From NCBI GenBank assembly GCA_947505565.1, contig CANNLB010000124.1, forward strand, positions 1 through 7,140: a stretch of 7,140 bases of DNA, written 5' to 3'. The DNA is from Acidobacteriota bacterium (GTDB lineage: Bacteria; Acidobacteriota; Terriglobia; Bryobacterales; Bryobacteraceae). The translations under genes and the position numbers were made by a program. The notes beneath the pieces are model-generated. The model saw only the letters and a program-made list of their open reading frames with translations, did no database searches and was not told where the DNA came from. Below, piece by piece: positions 1 through 5,618 of this stretch (its first letter is position 1; each line of letters starts with the position of its first letter).

Positions 1-1241
1 ACGCAAACTACTATGTGGCCTTTGGGCGGCGGGACCAGGACGAGGAAGGGTTTGATGCGACCGGCGACGAGATCGTCCATGGGCTGAAATGGGAGATGCG
101 GCGGTTACCGGAGGGGAACCAACGCGTGCGGCGAGCCCTCGAGATCGGCTGTGGGCCGGGACGGTTGTTGAAGCCGATGAGCACTCTGTTCGGCGAGATT
201 CATGGCGTGGATATCTCGGATCAAATGGTGGAACGTGCGCGGACTCGGTTGCGGGACATCCCCCACGCGCATGTACACGTCGCGCTGCGGTCAAATCTAG
301 AGATGTTCGCCGATGAGTCGTTCGATTTTGTTTACTCGTACGCGGTGTTCCAGCATATTCCGAGCCGGGAGGTGGTGTTGGGTTACCTGGCCGAGGCGCG
401 GCGCGTGTTGCGGGTTGGCGGCTTAATGCGGTGCCAGATTAATGGTTTGCCGGAGACCGCCGCGCGCTACGACACGTGGAGTGGGGTACGGATTAGTCAA
501 GCCGAACTGGAAGGGTTTTGCCGGACCCACGATTTCCAGATGCTAGCGCTCGAAGGGGTTTCGACCCAGTACATGTGGGTGACGCTGCGGAAACGGGAGC
601 CCGGGTGGTACGAGCGGGCCGTAAAGCCGGAGGAGTTCATCACGATTCGGCGGATTACGAATGCCGAAACCTCCGAACCATTGGCCCCGGCCCGGGGGAG
701 ATACGCCGCGTTAGCGCTGTGGGTGAACAACCTGCCGACCGAATGTGATCTTTTGAACTTCGAGGTGAACGTGGGAGGAGCCCGCGGTCGGCTCACCTAC
801 ATCGGGCCGAGGGAACGGGATGGGTTAACGCAAGTTAACCTTAGACTGCCTTGGGACGTGGGGACTGGATTGCAGTTGGTGCAGTTGGGATGGTGTGGGG
901 AGCCGATTGGGCTACCGAAGAAGGTAAGGATTGTGCCACCGCCGGCGATGGTTCCGCGCCTGATTGCGCTGAGCGACGGAGTGAACTTGGTGGCGGGGAA
1001 TCGAGTGGAGACGCGGAGCGTAAAGCTGACTTTGGAAGAGGTGACTCAGCCGGAGCTATTTACCGCCACGATTAGTGGCGCACCGGTGGAGGATTTGGAG
1101 TATTTTTGTACGGACCCCCTGCCGCCTCGGTTTGAAGTGAATTTCCGGATCCCCCACGAAGTGGGGAGGGGAAGTCATTTACTCGATATGCGGCTGGGTC
1201 GACGACGGCTCGGCACCGTCAGTCTGGACGTTGTGAGCTAG
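1..1241 (+). CDS. SAM-dependent class I methyltransferase with duplicated C-terminal beta module (5' partial)
   Basis: The reading frame is open to the left edge (in-frame codons for A-N-Y-Y precede the GTG at 15), so the true start probably lies outside the window and GTG15 is only the first possible start inside it. Numbering from GTG15: residues 41-71 carry the Rossmann SAM-binding motif I (E-I-G-C-G-P-G-R) and the acidic post-I strand (G-V-D-I-S). 'ESFDFVYSYAVFQHIP' (101-116) is the motif IV/V region, and 'ARRVLRVGGLM' (128-138) is the usual strand before the last helix. This is enough to call a small-molecule-type class I methyltransferase; the substrate cannot be read. Residues 207-408 are not methyltransferase but two similar beta-rich units of about 95-100 residues (about 207-307 and 312-407), most alike in 'TQVNLRLPWDVGTG' versus 'FEVNFRIPHEVGRG'. 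They resemble IPT/Ig-like modules common in Solibacter-type proteins (from memory). No signal peptide can be judged because the N-terminus is missing. The gene ends 6 bp before the stop of the convergent TPR gene. Confidence 0.9.
   Translation, partial: ANYYVAFGRRDQDEEGFDATGDEIVHGLKWEMRRLPEGNQRVRRALEIGCGPGRLLKPMSTLFGEIHGVDISDQMVERARTRLRDIPHAHVHVALRSNLEMFADESFDFVYSYAVFQHIPSREVVLGYLAEARRVLRVGGLMRCQINGLPETAARYDTWSGVRISQAELEGFCRTHDFQMLALEGVSTQYMWVTLRKREPGWYERAVKPEEFITIRRITNAETSEPLAPARGRYAALALWVNNLPTECDLLNFEVNVGGARGRLTYIGPRERDGLTQVNLRLPWDVGTGLQLVQLGWCGEPIGLPKKVRIVPPPAMVPRLIALSDGVNLVAGNRVETRSVKLTLEEVTQPELFTATISGAPVEDLEYFCTDPLPPRFEVNFRIPHEVGRGSHLLDMRLGRRRLGTVSLDVVS
633..1235 (+). repeat. Two tandem Ig/IPT-like modules inside the methyltransferase
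   Basis: Unit A covers about 633-935 and unit B about 948-1235. Both start with a short hydrophobic strand (I-R-R-I-T / L-I-A-L-S), pass through a strand with alternating hydrophobics, and end with the pattern x-V-N-x-R-[LI]-P-x-[DE]-V-G-x-G followed by a leucine-rich strand and a G-containing hairpin. The similarity is visible in the protein, not in the DNA, so the duplication is old. Function is unknown; such modules usually bind partners or polysaccharide. Confidence 0.6.
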
Positions 1242-1247
1242 CGCGGT

Positions 1248-2867
1248 CTATTCGAAGTAGCCTGTGGCGAGTTCGGGCTTCGCGTCGATCGCTTGGCGCC
1301 AGTAGCTTTTGGCCTCTTCGGTCCGGCCCTGTGCCTTGAGCGCGTGGCCGAGATTCAGCAGCGCTTCAGCGAACGCCGGCTTTTCGGCTAACGCTTCGTA
1401 ATAAAGTCGGATAGCGTCGTCAAGCTGGCCAGATTTTTGGAGGAGCAAACCAGTGTTGTAAAACAGCTCCGGAGAGCGTTCGCCGAGGTCTATCAGACGC
1501 GCCTGATAGTCCAAGGCCTGCCCGAAATCCTCCTGTTCAACGGCGATGGCGGCCAAGCCGCGGAGGGCGTCGACCGAGTCGGCTTCGATGGTCAGAAGCC
1601 GATTGAAGGTGTGGGTGGCGGCATCAAGGCTGCCGGATTTCCACTGGGCCAAGCCGAGATTCACGAGCGCTTCGCGCCAATCGACTTTCTTGCTGAGGGC
1701 TGCTTCAAATGCTTCGATACTGCCGCTATAGTCGGTCCGTTCCAACCGAAGATAGCCGAGTCTGAACCATGCCTCACTCCAATCCTGGTTTTTGGCGAGC
1801 AGCTTCTGGTAAATCTTTTCGGCTTCTTCTTTCTGGCCGTTCAGTTCTTGCACGGTCGCCAAGTTGAAGAGCACCTCCGGGATATCGGGTGTGATGCGAA
1901 GTGCTTTTTCATAAGCTTCCCGGGCACCGGGAAGATCGTTGAGTTCCTGCTTGACGATGCCGAGGTTGATGAAACCCTGCTTTGCGTCGGGGCGAATCCG
2001 GACGGCTTCGGTATAGCCGCGGAGGGCATGTTCATACCTTTTCAGTTTCTGGCAAGCGACGCCAAAGTTGAACCAGCGCTCAAAATGGTCGGGGGTGAGT
2101 TCGACCAGCTTCTGGCAGAGTTTGGCGGCGGCTTCGAAATCGCCGCGGTTGAAGGCGACGGTGGCCAATCCCTCCATGGCAACCTGAGAATACGGCAGGA
2201 AGGAGAGCAGCTGTTCGGCGTAGCGATGGACGGCGTCGTCATCTTTCCGCGTCAGGGCGATGGCGAGGAGATTGGTGAGGGCTTCTTCCGATTTCGGGTT
2301 GCGGCTGAGGGCCTGCTGATAAAGGGCGGCCGCATTATCAAACTGCCACAGGAGTTGGAGGGCCACGGCCTTGCCGAACTGAGCGGTCTCGTCATTCGGT
2401 TTCGCTTTCAGGTATTCGTCAAAAGCCGCAAGAGCCGCCTCCGGCTTTTCCAAGTGCAACCGACAAATCCCGAGGCCGAGTTTGGCTTCGACCCGTTGCG
2501 GGTTCAGCTCCTGAGCCTCGACGAAGCGATCCGCCGCGTCTTCCCACTTGCCTTGCTTCTCCAGGCAGACAGCCAAGTTATAGACCGCTGCCGAATGGCC
2601 GGGCGAGAGCTCGAGGAGGCGGTTATAGCTTTGGGCCGCCTCCTCGAACTGTGCGAGTTCGCAGAGTAAATGGGCGCGGGCGGCCAGAAGTTCGGGATGA
2701 TCCGGTGAAAGACCGAGGGCCACGCCCAACTCACCAAGGGCTTCGCGTGTCCGCCCCTCCATATGGAGGACAACGGTGCGAGCCAGCGATGCGGCAGGCC
2801 CGGAGCTAGTGATCGATAGAGGGATGGCTGGCTTGGAGCTGTGTGACGAAATGCGTTGGGTGCTCAT
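1248..2867 (-). CDS. Tetratricopeptide repeat scaffold protein, 15 TPR units
   Basis: A 539-residue protein that is almost pure TPR solenoid. After a 24-residue Ser/Pro/Ile-containing head, residues 25-534 divide into exactly fifteen 34-residue units with no insertion or deletion, followed by five residues (T-G-Y-F-E). Each unit shows the TPR signature: small residues at positions 8 and 20, aromatic or Leu near 4, 11 and 24, and Pro or a turn at 31-32. Examples are 'EAWFRLGYLRLERTDYSGSI' and 'EALLNLGHALKAQGRTEEAK'. TPR arrays bind peptides or partner proteins; no catalytic domain is present. There is no signal peptide or membrane segment, so it should be cytoplasmic. The ATG at 2867 lies inside the last codons of the upstream membrane-protein gene (ATGA overlap, 2864-2867) and has an AGGAA at 2882-2878, ten bases before it. 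Expression is therefore probably translationally coupled to that gene, and a joint function is likely. The specific partner is unknown. Confidence 0.93.
   Translation of the reverse strand: MSTQRISSHSSKPAIPLSITSSGPAASLARTVVLHMEGRTREALGELGVALGLSPDHPELLAARAHLLCELAQFEEAAQSYNRLLELSPGHSAAVYNLAVCLEKQGKWEDAADRFVEAQELNPQRVEAKLGLGICRLHLEKPEAALAAFDEYLKAKPNDETAQFGKAVALQLLWQFDNAAALYQQALSRNPKSEEALTNLLAIALTRKDDDAVHRYAEQLLSFLPYSQVAMEGLATVAFNRGDFEAAAKLCQKLVELTPDHFERWFNFGVACQKLKRYEHALRGYTEAVRIRPDAKQGFINLGIVKQELNDLPGAREAYEKALRITPDIPEVLFNLATVQELNGQKEEAEKIYQKLLAKNQDWSEAWFRLGYLRLERTDYSGSIEAFEAALSKKVDWREALVNLGLAQWKSGSLDAATHTFNRLLTIEADSVDALRGLAAIAVEQEDFGQALDYQARLIDLGERSPELFYNTGLLLQKSGQLDDAIRLYYEALAEKPAFAEALLNLGHALKAQGRTEEAKSYWRQAIDAKPELATGYFE
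1266..2795 (-). repeat. Array of 15 consecutive 34-residue TPR units
   Basis: This stretch encodes residues 25-534 of the TPR protein, 15 x 34 codons (15 x 102 bp) in unbroken register. Unit sequences are diverged at the DNA level, so this is an old protein-level repeat and not a recent tandem amplification. Units 6 (residues 195-228) and 12-13 depart most from the consensus at the turn between units. Confidence 0.85.
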
Positions 2868-5491
2868 GGGCGACTGGTTCCTGCGTTAGTAATCGGGTGA
2901 GGGACGAGAAAAGAACATAGCTTGCCGAAAAAATCGTGTTGATGAGTTAACTCAATTCGATAAATACGTGGCTGATCGGCGTCGCCGCTGAAGAGTCCGA
3001 TGCCCCCCGAGGGGTGGGTCGAGTCGGTAAACACGTCGATGGTTTGGTCCTGGAGAGTCGTTGCGAACGTGTTCCCCGTCACCTCCATGCGGATTTTTAT
3101 CGTCGTGGCGGTGCCGAGATTCGATTGGATGGGCACGGTCTGACGTCGGGTCACGCGCCCATCGTTCACCGTCCAGCGTTCAAAACTGAGTCTTTGGTTC
3201 GGGCCGCTTCCCGAAACGTTGAGTCGCGCCGCGACATAGTTACGAAGATTCGATGCCCGCACCATCCAGGAAATGGATCGCCGCTCCACCGCGGCAGTGA
3301 TGTCAAAGACGTAATCGACCATCGGAATCGAGGGCTGATAGATCGCCATGCGGCCGGGACGGACAACGCCGCTGTTATCATAGGCCCAGGAACGCGCCCA
3401 GTTTCCTTCGCCGTCCCACATGCCCAGTCCAGCGCTGAAATCTTCTTCCAGATGAATGCTGGCTCGATTGGCGATGCGCTCTTCGAGCGCCCCAAAGTTT
3501 ACATTCAGGTTCGTCTGGGCCGTTTTTTCAAGAAAGTTCGGCGAGGGCACTGCTTTAGCCGTTGTCGTGACGGTACTCATGGGGGAAGGGACCGAGACCG
3601 TAAGTGGTTGTGTGGGCCAGAGCCAGAACCCTATAATCAGGGGGAGGGGGAGCGAAAGCCATTTCAGATCGGCCGGAGCGAGCTGCCAAAATCGTTTCGC
3701 GCGGTCGATCGTCTCCTTTTGAATGGCGTTCCGGGCGTCATTCATCACTATCGTTCGCGTCAAATTCTTTTCTTTGAGTGAAATCCGGGGCAGGTTGGTG
3801 GTCGGCATGACCGGACGTGCTCGCCACCGGCACGGATCCAAGAGTTCGGCAGCAGCAAAGTGTTTGCGAGGACCAGGGGCCAAGTGCGCCAGCGAAAATA
3901 GCTTGAAGTTCAGGGCGGTCGTCTTCAGCCGGTCCGTAGTCGACGAATGGGGGACGATCACAATCGGCACCCAGGGCCGGGGGGCGACTGAGTCATGGGA
4001 AGCGTGGACGGCAGCCAGCGCCGGGGAGGGTCGCAGTGGAAGCAAATTCGGAGGAGGCGTGCCGGGCGCGGCGCGTTTGACTTGGCGATCGAGCAGGATG
4101 ATCCTGATCTTCGGGGTCTTGGGCAGCGAATCTACCGACGGTAGTGCGATGTTTCGGGGAACCGGTGGTCGGACGGCGACGATGTCCCATGGGTCGGCCA
4201 TTCGTCCGGGAGCGACCTTGGTTACGGGGCGCCGCAGGATCGCCGGAGGAGCGGCAAACGCGGCATCGTAAACGTGTGCGGCAGGCGATAGGGCGGCTCG
4301 AAGATGTGCCGAGGGGAGTAGCGTGCCGACAAAAGCCCAAGCTTGCGGAATCGATGGAGGAGCGGGAAATTGAATGGGGCCGCTGCCGGGGGTGGCTTCG
4401 GCCACCGGGTGTAGTTGAACCGCCCGGTTTTGGACGGGCGGAAGTGGTATGGCTCGCATCCCGGCACTCGCTGGGATTACGGGCGACCGGAACCTAGCGC
4501 GAGGTTTTGCCAGCTCGGCAAGGAGAGCGTTGGAATGGAGCTCTCCGGCAATTTGCCGCTGCCTAACGCAGCGACCACCAATCGGCATCGCAACCCGCGG
4601 ACAAAGGCCGACGTTTTCAGCCATTAACTCCACTTGGCGTTCCAGGCGCGCGCTATAGCGCCCTTCCTCGGCAATCACCAACCCCCGAACGTCTCCAACC
4701 GAATGGGCTATCGTCCAGAGACATTGCGGGGCTTGGCCCACCGGTTCGGCTGCAATGGCGACTCCGAGCCGAGACGATCGCCGGGACGGCAGGGACTGTA
4801 TCGAAACCGCCGGCGCTGGCCGCAGGCTCCGCGTGACCGCGGAAGGCCAAACGGACGGGCGCAGGGGGACGAGCGACGTGGCCGCCGCCACAGTCGAATT
4901 TGCGTAGGGCCGGGGCAGGCTCCACGATGGGAGAATTCTCAGCGGAATCGATTGGGTCGCAGATTCCGCCGGATCCTGCTCCGCCAGTGACTCGGGAAGG
5001 ATCCAGAAAAGCGTGCGTAGCGGCGAAGCAGGTAGTGCGGGTCCGGCGTGGGCCGGGCTGGTCAACGGCTGACTCGTCCGTTCGCCGACAAACGGTACCG
5101 GCCAGAACGAGATGACTGAGGTTGCCCATCGGGGAGCCAGCACCGAACGGTAAACCTGTGGCGCCTGTAGCATCACAGCCGCTGGCGAGGGCATCGGTTC
5201 GGCGGGTAGCTCATAGTTCCAGTATTGGCGGGTGTGCCGCGGGGGTAATGAAGCTAGTCCGGCGAGAACCGTCCGCGCTGGCGACTCCTTCGCGGGCAAG
5301 GCCGGAATCGGCTCCAAAACCACAACCGGCGTTCTCGCCGCTCTCATTTCGCACGACGTCGACCGTAACCGGGCCATCGCAATGGTCGACTGCTCATGGT
5401 GAGAACTCGCCCGATGCTCCGGGGAACAGAACTCAGGGTCACTGAGTCGCCGGAGCAACGAAATCGGTTTCTGGCAGTAGTTGCAGAGCAT
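2864..5491 (-). CDS. Single-pass membrane protein: N-terminal zinc finger, long Pro-rich linker, C-terminal laminin-G/ConA-like domain
   Basis: An 875-residue protein of unknown function, numbered from ATG 5491. Residues 3-27 form a compact Cys/His motif, C3-x2-C6-x15-C22-x3-H26, typical of a small treble-clef or zinc-ribbon fold. Residues from about 40 to 575 are rich in Pro, Ala, Ser and Arg and poor in Lys, probably largely disordered, with PLR repeated at about 157, 183, 209 and 485. A less Pro-rich, more charged stretch (about 255-335, containing C297 and C308) may fold. One membrane segment lies at about 611-626 (W-L-S-L-P-L-P-L-I-I-G-F-W-L-W-P), preceded by positive charges, so the N-terminus should be inside and the C-terminus outside. 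Residues about 678-850 look like a laminin-G/concanavalin or DUF1080-type beta sandwich ('EEDFSAGLGMWDGEGNW' at the start, 'GGIGLFSGDADQPRIYRIEL' near the end). A TTG 21 bases upstream (5512) is an alternative start; ATG 5491 is preferred because the zinc motif begins directly after it, although its ribosome site is weak. The stop overlaps the TPR gene start. Confidence 0.82.
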   Translation of the reverse strand: MLCNYCQKPISLLRRLSDPEFCSPEHRASSHHEQSTIAMARLRSTSCEMRAARTPVVVLEPIPALPAKESPARTVLAGLASLPPRHTRQYWNYELPAEPMPSPAAVMLQAPQVYRSVLAPRWATSVISFWPVPFVGERTSQPLTSPAHAGPALPASPLRTLFWILPESLAEQDPAESATQSIPLRILPSWSLPRPYANSTVAAATSLVPLRPSVWPSAVTRSLRPAPAVSIQSLPSRRSSRLGVAIAAEPVGQAPQCLWTIAHSVGDVRGLVIAEEGRYSARLERQVELMAENVGLCPRVAMPIGGRCVRQRQIAGELHSNALLAELAKPRARFRSPVIPASAGMRAIPLPPVQNRAVQLHPVAEATPGSGPIQFPAPPSIPQAWAFVGTLLPSAHLRAALSPAAHVYDAAFAAPPAILRRPVTKVAPGRMADPWDIVAVRPPVPRNIALPSVDSLPKTPKIRIILLDRQVKRAAPGTPPPNLLPLRPSPALAAVHASHDSVAPRPWVPIVIVPHSSTTDRLKTTALNFKLFSLAHLAPGPRKHFAAAELLDPCRWRARPVMPTTNLPRISLKEKNLTRTIVMNDARNAIQKETIDRAKRFWQLAPADLKWLSLPLPLIIGFWLWPTQPLTVSVPSPMSTVTTTAKAVPSPNFLEKTAQTNLNVNFGALEERIANRASIHLEEDFSAGLGMWDGEGNWARSWAYDNSGVVRPGRMAIYQPSIPMVDYVFDITAAVERRSISWMVRASNLRNYVAARLNVSGSGPNQRLSFERWTVNDGRVTRRQTVPIQSNLGTATTIKIRMEVTGNTFATTLQDQTIDVFTDSTHPSGGIGLFSGDADQPRIYRIELTHQHDFFGKLCSFLVPHPITNAGTSRP
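2878..2882 (-). promoter_or_regulatory. Shine-Dalgarno of the TPR gene
   Basis: Reading the minus strand, AGGAA lies ten bases before the ATG at 2867. It overlaps the codons for the last residues (G-T-S-R-P) of the upstream membrane protein. It supports the ATG at 2867 as start and the idea of coupled translation through the ATGA overlap. Confidence 0.55.
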
Positions 5492-5540
5492 CCCGAGACA
5501 GTTAAGTGGCAAGAACCATCTTCATAATAGGGAAAGCCGC

Positions 5541-5588
5541 GCTCCGATACTACGCAGTAAATGCCTGATTCTTCTATCGTATCGGTGC
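5541..5588 (-). promoter_or_regulatory. Leader hairpin 2 (10-nt inverted repeat, one mismatch, 28-nt loop)
   Basis: Minus-strand arms are GCACCGATAC (5588-5579) and GTATCGGAGC (5550-5541), complementary except for one A-A mismatch, with a 28-base loop. The 5' arm competes with hairpin 1, which gives an attenuator-like arrangement 50-97 bases before the preferred start codon. The arrangement could also serve as an operator in DNA form. Confidence 0.35.
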
Positions 5589-5601
5589 TTTTTGCCCGAT
5601 A
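5580..5601 (-). promoter_or_regulatory. Leader hairpin 1 (8-bp stem, A5 loop)
   Basis: On the minus strand, TATCGGGC (5601-5594), loop AAAAA, then GC-A-CCGATA (5588-5580) makes an eight-pair stem with one bulged A. It lies just after the dehydratase stop. With no T run after it, it is not a standard terminator. Its 3' arm is also the 5' arm of hairpin 2, so the two cannot form together. Confidence 0.35.
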
Positions 5602-5618
5602 GCTCTAAGGCCTTTTGC

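Larger units (their letters stand above)
5492..5618 (-). other. Intergenic leader between dehydratase and membrane-protein genes
   Basis: This 127-bp stretch is the largest non-coding gap in the window and precedes the membrane-protein/TPR pair. It holds two overlapping inverted repeats (annotated separately) and several copies of CCGATA/TATCGG. A TATTAT at 5529-5524 could be a -10 element, but I see no convincing -35 at the usual distance. A seven-codon frame (ATG at 5525, residues M-K-M-V-L-A-T, TAA at 5504-5502) ends ten bases before ATG 5491 and has no clear ribosome site. No intrinsic terminator is visible for the dehydratase gene: neither hairpin is followed by a T run on the minus strand. 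Confidence 0.5.

Noticed and set aside
823..840. Hairpin GGTTAAC-GCAA-GTTAACC with a GNRA-type loop in the methyltransferase gene
   Set aside because: It is only seven pairs, inside coding sequence, and it uses a self-complementary hexamer twice; probably chance.
1150..1167. Hairpin CCCCAC-GAA-GTGGGG near the end of the methyltransferase gene
   Set aside because: It is 75 bp before the stop, has no T run and lies in the codons of a conserved beta strand; not a terminator.
1242..1247. A terminator between the convergent methyltransferase and TPR genes
   Set aside because: The gap is 6 bp and no stem with a T run is visible on either strand around it.
1437..2669. A 410-codon open frame on the plus strand opposite the TPR gene
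   Set aside because: It is exactly antisense to a perfect TPR array, its product shows no recognisable domain, and the regular codon pattern of the TPR repeats explains the lack of stops.
4391..4406. GGTGGC-TTCG-GCCACC hairpin
   Set aside because: It has only six pairs, and its UUCG form occurs on the strand opposite the gene; no supporting context.
3014..5445. Several 70-255-codon plus-strand open frames opposite the membrane-protein gene
   Set aside because: They overlap one continuous minus-strand frame with recognisable ends and membrane segment; none has a family motif or a good ribosome site.
5492..5512. TTG at 5512 as start of the membrane protein (seven extra residues, P-L-N-C-L-G after the start)
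   Set aside because: The zinc motif begins right after ATG 5491, and a stop lies three codons before the TTG. It remains possible because a weak GAAG precedes it.
5502..5618. Cyclic-di-GMP (GEMM) riboswitch suggested by GGCAAAA and GGGCAAAAAGC segments
   Set aside because: The conserved GNRA-capped stem and the GACGCAAAGCC core are absent, so only a generic structured leader is claimed.
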